A stretch of 64,000 nt of DNA from a virus. Shown piece by piece: positions 14,473-22,213 of this stretch. Under the pieces are notes generated by a model. That model ran no database searches, had not been told where the DNA came from, and worked only from the letters and a program-made list of their open reading frames with translations. Position 1 is the first letter of the stretch. Each line of letters begins with the position of its first letter. The translations under genes were made by a program, and so were the position numbers. The DNA lies in IMG/VR virus record IMGVR_UViG_3300049489_000283, positions 1-64,000 of that record; one strand, 5' to 3'.

Positions 14473-15429
14473 ATGACGGCAGCTTTTCAGGAAAGAATGA
14501 CTTTCTATGTAGCGGGTCCAATGCGTGGTCGCCCGTTCTTCAATTTTCCAGCCTTCGACAAGGCAAGGGACTATCTTGAGGCTCTCGGGTGCAGCGTGAT
14601 CTCACCGGCGGATCTCGATCGAGAGAGTGGTTTTGATCCCGCTGGATTGCCAGCAGACCACGACTGGAGCTTCATTCCCAACGGATTTGATCTCCATGCC
14701 GCGATCGACCGCGACATCGCGGCGCTAAAGAGGTGCGACGGGATCTATCTGCTGGAGGGCTGGGAGAACTCACGCGGCGCTCTGGCCGAAAAGGCGATGG
14801 CCGAGTGGCTGGGGCTGTGGATCATGTACCAGCGAGGTCAACACCACGGTCCCTTCGAAACACGGAAGGACTCACCGCCGATCGTGATTGGAATCCGTGG
14901 ACCCATTGGCTCTGGCAAGAGTTCGATCGCGAAGCGACTTGCCGCTACGCAGGAGAACTGCGAGGTGATCTCGCTGGCTTCTCCGCTGAAGAAGATGCTC
15001 CGCGCCGCCGGTGTTCCGCAGGAGAATCTCTACGGCACGACAGCCGAGAAGGACGCGCCGCTTCCGATGCTCTGTGGCCGCAATGGCCGGTACGCCATGC
15101 AGACCCTGGGGACCGAGTGGGGCAGGCAGCTCATCGGTCCAAGGATTTGGCTCAACCTGTGGCGTCACGAGGTTTTGAAGTCGGGTGCCGATCTGGTTGT
15201 CTGCGACGACATCCGGTTCGCCGACGAGGCCGACGAGATCCGGGACATGGGCGGGATCGTGTTCGAGCTGACTGGTCGCGGGATGCACCGCAACGACGAC
15301 CACATCAGTGAGTCGGACAAGGTGGTGCCCGACCTGCTGATCGACAACTCTGGATCGATCGAGGCGACCTGCCAAGCGATCTGCGATGTGGTGTTTGGCT
15401 CTGCGCTAACGAGGTGTCTGCTTGTTTGA
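14473..15429 (+). CDS. DUF4406 - deoxynucleoside monophosphate kinase fusion
   Basis: 318 residues, start at the ATG after ACGAGGTCACA. Residues ~10-115 form a DUF4406 domain, related to nucleoside deoxyribosyltransferases: FYVAGPMRGRPFFNFPAFDKA, YLEALGCSVISPA, DGIYLLEGWENSRGALAEKAMA. Residues ~137-318 are a P-loop kinase of the T4 gp1 dNMP-kinase type: GIRGPIGSGKSS (Walker A at ~143-151), then LMMLQTLGTEWGRQLIG-like TLGTEWGRQLIGPRIW, VVCDDIRFADEADEI and HRNDDHISE. The kinase would phosphorylate deoxynucleotides; DUF4406 may supply or select a (possibly modified) base. Both in one chain suggests a nucleotide-handling step, perhaps for a modified phage base. Domains sure, substrate unknown. 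Confidence 0.85.
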   Translation: MTAAFQERMTFYVAGPMRGRPFFNFPAFDKARDYLEALGCSVISPADLDRESGFDPAGLPADHDWSFIPNGFDLHAAIDRDIAALKRCDGIYLLEGWENSRGALAEKAMAEWLGLWIMYQRGQHHGPFETRKDSPPIVIGIRGPIGSGKSSIAKRLAATQENCEVISLASPLKKMLRAAGVPQENLYGTTAEKDAPLPMLCGRNGRYAMQTLGTEWGRQLIGPRIWLNLWRHEVLKSGADLVVCDDIRFADEADEIRDMGGIVFELTGRGMHRNDDHISESDKVVPDLLIDNSGSIEATCQAICDVVFGSALTRCLLV

Positions 15430-15670
15430 TCCCCTATTTGAATTTGATTTCGACGGTGTCGAGTTGGCGCCATGGGCCAAGCGGGTCGTGGGAGAACACC
15501 AGGATCTGGTCGAGAAGATCAAAAAACTCTCGGCATACATCAGCTCAGACAGTCGCTATGGCGATCTCCATGAATCACATCAGTCGCTGCTGGAAGAGCA
15601 GCTCATGGCGATGAAGGTGTACAAGTCGGTCTTGGACGAGCGGATTCGGTTGATCATCGCCGAATCGTGA
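15422..15670 (+). CDS. crAss001_48-like phage protein, 82 aa
   Basis: TTG start overlapping the previous stop by 8 bases. PWAKRVVGEHQDLVEKIKKL, then LLEEQLMAMKVYKSVLDERI, is the full two-helix pattern of the crAss001_48-like family, and matches the N-terminal part of the 9731 gene. Function unknown; these proteins sit in the early or accessory regions of many phages. Confidence 0.68.
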   Translation: MFDPLFEFDFDGVELAPWAKRVVGEHQDLVEKIKKLSAYISSDSRYGDLHESHQSLLEEQLMAMKVYKSVLDERIRLIIAES

Positions 15671-15685
15671 TCGATAACGGGCGAC

Positions 15686-16354
15686 ATGGCTGACATCGAT
15701 CAACGGCTGGACAACGAAGAGAAGCTGATTCTTTTGCTGCTTCTCCTGTGGAGATCCCAAGCGATCCCGTGGTGGTTCAATGCGCCGCCGTCGATGAAGC
15801 TCTTCGAGCAGAAGATCAAACAGTCAGGGGTTCCCGGTCTGGTCAATCAGATCACGACGAAACAGCTCAACCTGTTTCTCGACGAGGTGGGCTGGCAGGG
15901 TGATCGCTCTGAGTTCTACCGCCGCCTCCGTTTGGTCAACGACTCTGTCCTGTCAAACATGGCCAGGAAGATGGCCGATCGACATGCGAGCTGGCAGATC
16001 GACCCGGCCAGTCGGCTCGCGCAGGAGGTGGTTCCCGAGTGGGAGATTCGACGCGATGTGATCACGGATCTGAGCGGCGTGGCGTCGAAAGTCGAGCTGG
16101 GAACCAGGGAGTATTTGGCCAATCGTCATCAGATCGTGGTCGAGACCTACTGGAAGCTCGATCCTCTATCCAACTGGTGCGATACGTGTCTGAGTCTCGC
16201 CAACACGCATCAGTCCATCTGGTCCAGGCAGTTCCCTGGAGGTCCACCGGCGCATCCGAATTGCCGGTGCTACCTGGGTCATCACCGCGTTCTTTCGTCG
16301 GTTGATTGGACATCGCCCATGGGGCTCGCTGGTCTCGCAGCATCGCGCAGATAG
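15686..16354 (+). CDS. MuF-like head morphogenesis protein
   Basis: 222 residues. The C-terminal WCDTCLSLANTHQSIWSRQF and GGPPAHPNCRCYLG are the cysteine/PPxHPNCRC signature of MuF/SPP1 gp7-type minor head proteins. The N-terminus (LILLLLLLWRSQAIPWWFNAPP) is hydrophobic, then a helical middle. These proteins sit on the portal inside the head and are often carried in with the DNA. First virion gene after the accessory cassette. Confidence 0.78.
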   Translation: MADIDQRLDNEEKLILLLLLLWRSQAIPWWFNAPPSMKLFEQKIKQSGVPGLVNQITTKQLNLFLDEVGWQGDRSEFYRRLRLVNDSVLSNMARKMADRHASWQIDPASRLAQEVVPEWEIRRDVITDLSGVASKVELGTREYLANRHQIVVETYWKLDPLSNWCDTCLSLANTHQSIWSRQFPGGPPAHPNCRCYLGHHRVLSSVDWTSPMGLAGLAASRR

Positions 16355-16378
16355 CCCAGTCGGTTGAAAGTGGCCGAA

Positions 16379-16609
16379 ATGGCGTTCACGCTCAGCGGCG
16401 GAATGGATTTGTCCACGTCTGGGAGTGAATCAAGGGTGTCAGCACAGAAGCGTCATACCCCACAGGAAGTCAGAGATCGGGTCAGAAAGCTCTTGGATCA
16501 GGGCTTGCCGATCTCGCTGATTTGCCAACGGATCAACATCACGCAATCAAGCGCGAAGCGAATCAGGAAGAGCTGGGAAGCCGAGCGGAGCGAAAACAAG
16601 GAAGAGTAA
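16379..16609 (+). CDS. Helix-turn-helix protein, 76 aa
   Basis: ATG at 16379 (TTG at 16364 also possible). PQEVRDRVRKLLDQGLPISL, then ICQRINITQSSAKRIRKSW, forms a clear HTH (helix, turn GLPIS, recognition helix SSAKRIRK). A small transcription regulator or a terminase small-subunit-like protein; it lies between MuF and the protease, which fits neither better. Confidence 0.55.
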   Translation: MAFTLSGGMDLSTSGSESRVSAQKRHTPQEVRDRVRKLLDQGLPISLICQRINITQSSAKRIRKSWEAERSENKEE

Positions 16610-16612
16610 CCG

Positions 16613-18385
16613 ATGCGATTGAGCCACTTGGTTCAGGGTCTGACAAGGACCGCGTCCAGCGCGACATCGCGACGGAAATCCTTGAGTCTGGTTGAGGAAC
16701 CGGCTGTTGATCGTGGCGCCATGAGCGCCACGGCAACCATCTGCACGGACATTGTCGATCACCAGCGAGAGGTGATCCTAGCGTCCGGGGTGCGACAAGA
16801 TCATTACATGAACAACCCCGTGGTTCTGTACGAGCACGGGGAGAACATCACGTTCGATCATCCGCTGGCGTATGCCGAGGATGAGCAGGGCAACTACACG
16901 GTCTGGCTCGACGGCGATCTCGTCATGGAAGGCACAGCTCACTTCAAGAAAGTGGGCTCCGTGTTCCCGATCGTCTACCAGTATTTCGGCTTGATCGACC
17001 TGGGCGTGCTTCGCGCCGTATCGATCCACGTTCAGCCGCTTCCGGGCGGTCTGGCTGTTTACCGAGACAGCGACGGCCAGAAGTATCAGGTGACCGAGAA
17101 GAGCGACCTGATCGAGTGGTCGTGGTGCAAGATTGGGGTCAACCCGGAAGCACTCCGGAAGGCCAAGCGGTTTGGCTCGAAACTCAACCCGGTCTTCTCT
17201 GATCCGATGATCCGCGCTGCGACGTTGCAAGCGGACCTCGCGGCTGCTGTTCTAAGACGAGATTCGATTGGCAACGAAAAGCTGCTGGAGCCAATCAGGA
17301 AAAGTCTCCTAGCAATGACGAGGACTGGTTCCTCCCTAACACTCAAGGATTCTGTAATGGCACGGAAGGCATTGACCACCAACCAGATTCGGTCTCTCTC
17401 GAAGGAAGAGCTGCGAGACATCGTCTCCAACAAGATGGGTCTCTACGACGCCCGGACGTGCCGTCAGCTCAAGTCGATGTACGCCAAAGTCCAGAAGGAC
17501 AATGGCGAGGACGTTGAGGACGAAGAGAGCGAAGATGAATTCCATCACGGCGCTGGCCCTGAAAAGGAAAGCGACCAGGAGGTTCCCGAGAAGAAGGTTC
17601 CTCCCAAGAAGAAGCCAGCCGCTCCTGTAGAGGGCGAGGAGGTCGAAGGCGAGGCAGTCGAGGGAGTTCCGCCCAAGAAGCCAGCAGTCCCGGCAGCTCC
17701 CGCTGTTCCTCCGGCACCTGGGGCGCCAGTGCCTCCCGATCAGAAAGCGAAACAAACACCGGCACCGGCGGCAGCTCCTGCGGCTCCCGCCGCCCCGGCC
17801 AAGCCAGTGATGGATTTTGGTGGCGAGCAGCCGCTGGGATCGAACATTCTTTCTCAGCTCTACGAAGCGCTGACCTACCTGCTTGACAACGCCGAAGGCG
17901 CCATGAAGCCGGTTGAGAATCCGGACGTGAAGGGCGGCATGGGTGAAATCATGACCCAGGCCCGCGCGATCCAGTCGGCGGTTGATGGTCTGCACCAGTC
18001 GGCTTACGGGACGAGTTTCGCCCAACCGGCCCAGGAAGAGCAAGACGAGGAGAAGCTGATCTTCGGGAAGCTGAAGAGCTTCTTGTCGAGCCGTGAGAAC
18101 CAAGTCGAAGGTTTCCAGGTGCTTGGCTATGAGGGGCAGCTCCGCCGGTTCTCGCAGCGCAAGGACGTGCCTGAGCCAGTCCGCAAATCACTCAGCTCGA
18201 TGTCCACCGGTTTGTCTGCGATTCGAAAGAGCGCGATGAGCGAGTCTTTCAGCCAGATCAGCAAGTCGGACTACGACGCTGTCGTTGCTCAGCGGAACGC
18301 CGCTGTTGCTGAACGTGACGCTGTGGCCAAGAAGCTGAGCGTTGCGATGGACTGGTTGGAGAAAGTTACTCCAGCCAGTGAATGA
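16613..18385 (+). CDS. HK97-type prohead protease with scaffold-like C-terminus
   Basis: 590 residues. DIVDHQREVILASGVRQDHY then NPVVLYEHG (His ~75) and GVLRAVSIHV (Ser ~137) are the S78 prohead-protease core. Around residues 310-400 is a charged then Pro/Ala-rich linker (repeated PAAP, PVEGEE, VEGEAVEGVPPKK), and the last ~170 residues are helical with a final coiled coil (DYDAVVAQRNAAVAERDAVAKKLS). This is the layout of a protease fused to a scaffold, so the protein probably templates the head and then trims itself and the capsid. The catalytic acid is not certain. Confidence 0.78.
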   Translation: MRLSHLVQGLTRTASSATSRRKSLSLVEEPAVDRGAMSATATICTDIVDHQREVILASGVRQDHYMNNPVVLYEHGENITFDHPLAYAEDEQGNYTVWLDGDLVMEGTAHFKKVGSVFPIVYQYFGLIDLGVLRAVSIHVQPLPGGLAVYRDSDGQKYQVTEKSDLIEWSWCKIGVNPEALRKAKRFGSKLNPVFSDPMIRAATLQADLAAAVLRRDSIGNEKLLEPIRKSLLAMTRTGSSLTLKDSVMARKALTTNQIRSLSKEELRDIVSNKMGLYDARTCRQLKSMYAKVQKDNGEDVEDEESEDEFHHGAGPEKESDQEVPEKKVPPKKKPAAPVEGEEVEGEAVEGVPPKKPAVPAAPAVPPAPGAPVPPDQKAKQTPAPAAAPAAPAAPAKPVMDFGGEQPLGSNILSQLYEALTYLLDNAEGAMKPVENPDVKGGMGEIMTQARAIQSAVDGLHQSAYGTSFAQPAQEEQDEEKLIFGKLKSFLSSRENQVEGFQVLGYEGQLRRFSQRKDVPEPVRKSLSSMSTGLSAIRKSAMSESFSQISKSDYDAVVAQRNAAVAERDAVAKKLSVAMDWLEKVTPASE

Positions 18386-18478
18386 GCCTGTTGCGAGTGG
18401 ACTTGCTCGCGACGAATTTTCAGAAACCAACACGTTGGGCCTTTAAGGAAAGTCTTCTAAGACAAGGACGTTTGACAG

Positions 18479-19825
18479 ATGAGCCAAGTACCTGTAGCGG
18501 AACGATTCGAGAAGCTCGTGGAGCGACTGGAGAGTCTCGAAAACACTCACCTCACTCGACAGCCAAAGTCGTACAGCTCGCTCAGCTACTTCGAAGGTGG
18601 CGAGACGATTCATGTCGATCCTTCGAACGTCCGTCGATCTCGACGCGATTCGGAACGACGCGGCAGCGCGTTGCTCCGTATGAGTGATCTGGTTGAAGGC
18701 GGCTACGATTCGAAGTTCAAGAGCTACTCTTCGGCTCGCGCGAACTTCGGTGAGTTCCTTTCCGGGATCGCTGCGGTTGGTAACAACCCAAACAGCGAAG
18801 CTGCTCGTCGGTTCACCGAGCGATACGATGCTTCCAAGAAGTCCTTGCTGGGTGCTCTGAAGAGCCAAGTGAAGGCCATTGGTTTGAACACCTTCGAAGC
18901 CGATTCCGCTGGCTCGCTGGTGCTTCCCGAATTCAGCTCGACGCTGATGCAGCGAGACTACACCAACGACATTTGGGGCCGCACCGACAACTACACGGTG
19001 ACCGGCAACCGGATGACGTTCCCCAAGAGCAAAGATGAAGACCGACGCGACGGCAAGCGTGCTGGTGGTCTCCGGGCTTTCTGGAAGGGTGAAGAGCAGT
19101 TGCTCGAATCGAGCCGACCCGGCGTCGATAGCGTCGAACTCAAGTTGAACAAACTTGCGGTTGTCGTCTACGTCACCGAAGAGCTGCTGGATGACTCCAG
19201 CTACGCTTTGGTCGAATACGTTTCGAACAAGGTCCGCGAGGAGCTTGACTTCGCGACGGGTGACGCCGTGTTCCGTGGCGATGGCATTGGCAAGCCGACC
19301 GGCTTCCTGAAGAGCCCCGCCCGTGTGACTGTCTCCAAGGAAGGCGGTCAAGCCGCTGCGACCTTGACCGGCAAGAACATCCTTGAGATGTACCGCCGAC
19401 GTGTGGCCAACCGCACGAAGGAGTACGTTTGGTTCACCAACCAGAACATCGAAACCCAGTTGCACACCATGCAGCTCGGGACAGGTGAAGCCAGTGTCTT
19501 GGCTTACCATCCATCCAACGGCTTGTCGGCGGCTCCGTATGGCACGCTGCTTGGCCTGCCTGTGATTCCAACGGAGTTCTGTGAGACGCTGGGCACCGAA
19601 GGCGACATCTGCTTGGTTGACCTGGGCAAGTACCTTTCGATCAGCAAGGGTGGCGTCACCGAGGACAACGACACGAGCGTTGAGTGGCTGCGGGATCAGG
19701 TGGCCTACAAGTTCACCATGCGTCTCGATGGCCGTCCTTGCGACGATTCGCCGATCATCCCCTACAAGGGACATGCGGTGAACGACACTCAAAGCGCTTT
19801 CATCACGCTGGAAACCCGAGCCTAA
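18479..19825 (+). CDS. Major capsid protein, HK97 fold
   Basis: 448 residues. The first ~140 residues (starting MSQVPVAERFEKLVERLESL, a coiled coil) are the delta-like domain that the protease removes. The shell domain begins around FEADSAGSLVLPEFS; RDYTNDIWGRTDN, FRGDGIGKPTGFL, WFTNQNIETQL, AAPYGTLLGLPVIPTE and KFTMRLDGRP are the recurring HK97 capsid segments (phage_capsid family). Immediately downstream of the protease, as usual. Start at 18479 is the only one keeping the coiled coil and has GACAGATG before it. Confidence 0.95.
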   Translation: MSQVPVAERFEKLVERLESLENTHLTRQPKSYSSLSYFEGGETIHVDPSNVRRSRRDSERRGSALLRMSDLVEGGYDSKFKSYSSARANFGEFLSGIAAVGNNPNSEAARRFTERYDASKKSLLGALKSQVKAIGLNTFEADSAGSLVLPEFSSTLMQRDYTNDIWGRTDNYTVTGNRMTFPKSKDEDRRDGKRAGGLRAFWKGEEQLLESSRPGVDSVELKLNKLAVVVYVTEELLDDSSYALVEYVSNKVREELDFATGDAVFRGDGIGKPTGFLKSPARVTVSKEGGQAAATLTGKNILEMYRRRVANRTKEYVWFTNQNIETQLHTMQLGTGEASVLAYHPSNGLSAAPYGTLLGLPVIPTEFCETLGTEGDICLVDLGKYLSISKGGVTEDNDTSVEWLRDQVAYKFTMRLDGRPCDDSPIIPYKGHAVNDTQSAFITLETRA

Positions 19826-19882
19826 TTCGGCTTGGGTCTGAACTGAACGGAAAACCAACTTCACAATTTTTGAGATAGAGAG

Positions 19883-20422
19883 ATGGCACACGACCCTCAT
19901 GATTTGGTAATTGGCGGCAGCGTGGTTCAAGCCATTCTGCCAATCGACTTCGACAATCAGGCGCGGAACGGCGTCTGGGCTGACATGGCTGCCACGGAAG
20001 CCTTGTCGGTGGTTGTCGTGCTGGCAGCTCCTGGATCGGCTGGAGTTGGCCCGATCATCACGCTGGAACAGGCCACTGATTCGGCGGGATCTGGCGCGAA
20101 GGCGCTGAGCATCGTTGATGCTCGGTACTTGAAGGCTGCGGACATCCAGGCTCCGTCGGCCAGCGAGCTGTGGGCTGAGATCACGGCAAGCCGGACTTCG
20201 CCGCTTGCATCGTGGGATGCGGACGACGTTGGTGGTGACATCGCTGAGCTGATGGTCGTGATCACGATTCGTCCGGCTGACCTCGACATCAACAACGGAT
20301 TCCGTTGGGTGCGAGTGAAGACGGTCAATGGCGACTCGGCGGCAGCCCGCTTGGGTCAAGCGATGTACATTGCGAAGGATCGCAAGTACCAAGGTGATGC
20401 CAAGCCAAACCTGCTTGGCTAA
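19883..20422 (+). CDS. Putative head decoration protein, 179 aa
   Basis: Right after the capsid gene. All beta-rich, small residues (IGGSVVQAILPIDFDNQARN, LSVVVVLAAPGSAGVGPIITLE) with a C-terminal FRWVRVKTVNGDSAAARLGQAMY. Position and composition fit a capsid accessory or decoration protein; no family recognised. Followed by a strong terminator. Confidence 0.6.
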   Translation: MAHDPHDLVIGGSVVQAILPIDFDNQARNGVWADMAATEALSVVVVLAAPGSAGVGPIITLEQATDSAGSGAKALSIVDARYLKAADIQAPSASELWAEITASRTSPLASWDADDVGGDIAELMVVITIRPADLDINNGFRWVRVKTVNGDSAAARLGQAMYIAKDRKYQGDAKPNLLG

Positions 20423-20461
20423 GCTGACAGTTGAACTTTTGATTGTGTGGTGTAAACAATT

Positions 20462-20491
20462 AGCCGGGGGAAGGGATGCCCCCGGCTTTTT
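20462..20491 (+). terminator. Intrinsic terminator
   Basis: AGCCGGGGG (20462-20470)/CCCCCGGCT (20479-20487), 8-base loop, then TTTTT. Ends the head-shell unit. Confidence 0.88.
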
Positions 20492-20517
20492 GCGTTTCAT
20501 GACTAAAGGGAATGGGA

Positions 20518-21336
20518 ATGAGCACGGCGCTAACGCTTTTGTCGGACTACCATGTGCGATCGTTGATCGCCAGCGGGACTTACGAGAAGTCCTATATCCT
20601 GACGCGACTGCTGACCTATGCGGACGCTGCTGATGCAATGCTTGAGCCGCTTCCGAGCGATGTCGCCAATATGGTGCTCGGCTGGCTTCCGCAGGATTTT
20701 GTCAGGAACGCATTGAGTGCGTCCACAGCCGAGAGTCGCGTTGGATACTTGATCGCGCAGGCGACTGACTGCTTGATCTGCTTGGAGGATTGTCGCTGTG
20801 CGCTGAATGAGCAGCACGAGCGAGAGGCGAATGAGCGAGCGGCTCATGAGGCTGAGTTGGCCCGTCAGGCCGAAGAGGCTGCGAGGATTGAGCGAGAGGC
20901 TCAGGAAGCAGCGGATCGACGACTTGAGGAAGCCAAGGCCGCTCAGGTTGAGGAGCGAAAGCGATTGGCCAGGGAGGCTGCTGAGCGAGCCAAGCGGATT
21001 GCAGATCAAGAGGCCGCACACCGCCGTCGCGCTCAGGAAGAGCTGAAGCGTAGCGATGACGTGATCGCTTCTTCGGAGCCGAGTGAGTTCGTTGGTGAGT
21101 TCGTTGGATACTCTGAGGCTGAAGCTCATGCGATGCCTATCGAGAAGAGTGGCCTGCCGGTCGGGGTGGTCAACACTCTCGCCAAGATGAACCTGAAGAC
21201 CGTTGGTCAGTTGATCCTTTATGGGGAGACAGCGAGCTTCACGTCGATCGCGGGGATCGGGGAGTCTTCTGCCCAGCGGATCAAGGCGCGAATCGACGAG
21301 ATTGTTTCCAGTATCAGAACGAGCGGTGATGCCTGA
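20518..21336 (+). CDS. Coiled-coil protein with RNA polymerase alpha-CTD-like domain, 272 aa
   Basis: Residues ~98-180 are a long charged coiled coil rich in E/A/R (QEAADRRLEEAKAAQVEER). Residues ~212-272 resemble the alpha-CTD helix-hairpin-helix fold: LPVGVVNTLAKMNLKTVGQL, then TSIAGIGESSAQRIKARIDE, matching the L..S..NCL....I..vgdL...E..L......LG.kSL.EIK pattern. Such a domain usually binds DNA (UP elements). Between the capsid genes and the connector it could be a DNA-bound virion or regulatory protein. ATG at 20518 follows AAAGGGAAT; the start six bases earlier lacks proper spacing. Confidence 0.68.
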   Translation: MSTALTLLSDYHVRSLIASGTYEKSYILTRLLTYADAADAMLEPLPSDVANMVLGWLPQDFVRNALSASTAESRVGYLIAQATDCLICLEDCRCALNEQHEREANERAAHEAELARQAEEAARIEREAQEAADRRLEEAKAAQVEERKRLAREAAERAKRIADQEAAHRRRAQEELKRSDDVIASSEPSEFVGEFVGYSEAEAHAMPIEKSGLPVGVVNTLAKMNLKTVGQLILYGETASFTSIAGIGESSAQRIKARIDEIVSSIRTSGDA

Positions 21337-22142
21337 TGTTCGTCAAACTCTCGGAAGCAAAGGCGGCGATCGGTGGCGATGTCTCTGACGAGAGCGCGAT
21401 CAGTATCGCTGCTGGCATCTCGGAGTCGCTGAGCAAGGCCTGCAATCGCGTATTCCCCAGGCTGGTTGAATCGATCGCAATCAGTGGTTCTCGGGCGGTA
21501 GTGACATCGTACTGGCACGGGCTGCACCCTGGTGATCGGATTCGTGTGAATACGATGGCCGGTGGGACTCCTCTGGATATTGGAGACGTGACGGTTGGCC
21601 CCGGTGGCTACAGCCGGGATACGTTCGAGATTGAGACCAATGCCTCTGCGTTTGACCCGGCGATTGCGGGCACGATCACGTTCCGCAAGGTTCGGATGCA
21701 GGTATTCAGGACTCGTGGCGAGCCAAGCGTCTTTGTTCCGTGGAGGCCGCTAGAGAGTGTGCTCAAGCTGGAAGTCCGGTCTTCCAGTGATGTATGGGAA
21801 GAGGTTCCGGCTGATGAGTTCGCGATCTCGGGCGAGCACGATGGATTGTCGCTGACCGGTGAGGTTGAGCGGATCGGCAAGGCGTTCCCGTGTGGTCGCG
21901 ACAACGCGGCTGTTCCGAACGGTGCGAGGGTGACTTATGTTGCGGGTGATCCATTTGTGAGCCCGGACATTCTCTACGCGACGATCAATCTGATCGCGGC
22001 GGCTACCGACCGTAACAAGCGAGCAGAGTTCCAGAGCCAAAGCTACGACTACTATTCGTACTCTCGAATGAGTTCGTCAGAGATCGGAAAGCTCTTTGGT
22101 GAAGCTGATCGAATCGTGATGGAATACAAGATCCCCGTCTGA
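21336..22142 (+). CDS. Head-tail connector-like protein, 268 aa
   Basis: TGATG overlap with the previous gene. KLSEAKAAIGGDVSDESAIS and IAAGISESLSKACNRVF is the N-terminal helix bundle of gp6-like connectors; the middle is beta-rich and the end (DILYATINLIAAATDRNKRAEFQSQSYDYYSY) matches their C-terminal helix and tail. It would sit under the portal and join head to tail. Confidence 0.65.
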   Translation: MFVKLSEAKAAIGGDVSDESAISIAAGISESLSKACNRVFPRLVESIAISGSRAVVTSYWHGLHPGDRIRVNTMAGGTPLDIGDVTVGPGGYSRDTFEIETNASAFDPAIAGTITFRKVRMQVFRTRGEPSVFVPWRPLESVLKLEVRSSSDVWEEVPADEFAISGEHDGLSLTGEVERIGKAFPCGRDNAAVPNGARVTYVAGDPFVSPDILYATINLIAAATDRNKRAEFQSQSYDYYSYSRMSSSEIGKLFGEADRIVMEYKIPV

Positions 22143-22213
22143 ACCTAGAAAACGGACTAATTCTGGGTAATTCTTAGCGCTTGTCACAAGGAAGGACGGC
22201 GCGAGGTATCACG

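Noticed and set aside
18443-20638. 731-codon open frame on the - strand opposite the capsid genes
   Set aside because: It runs antisense to clear capsid and decoration genes; a by-product of codon bias.
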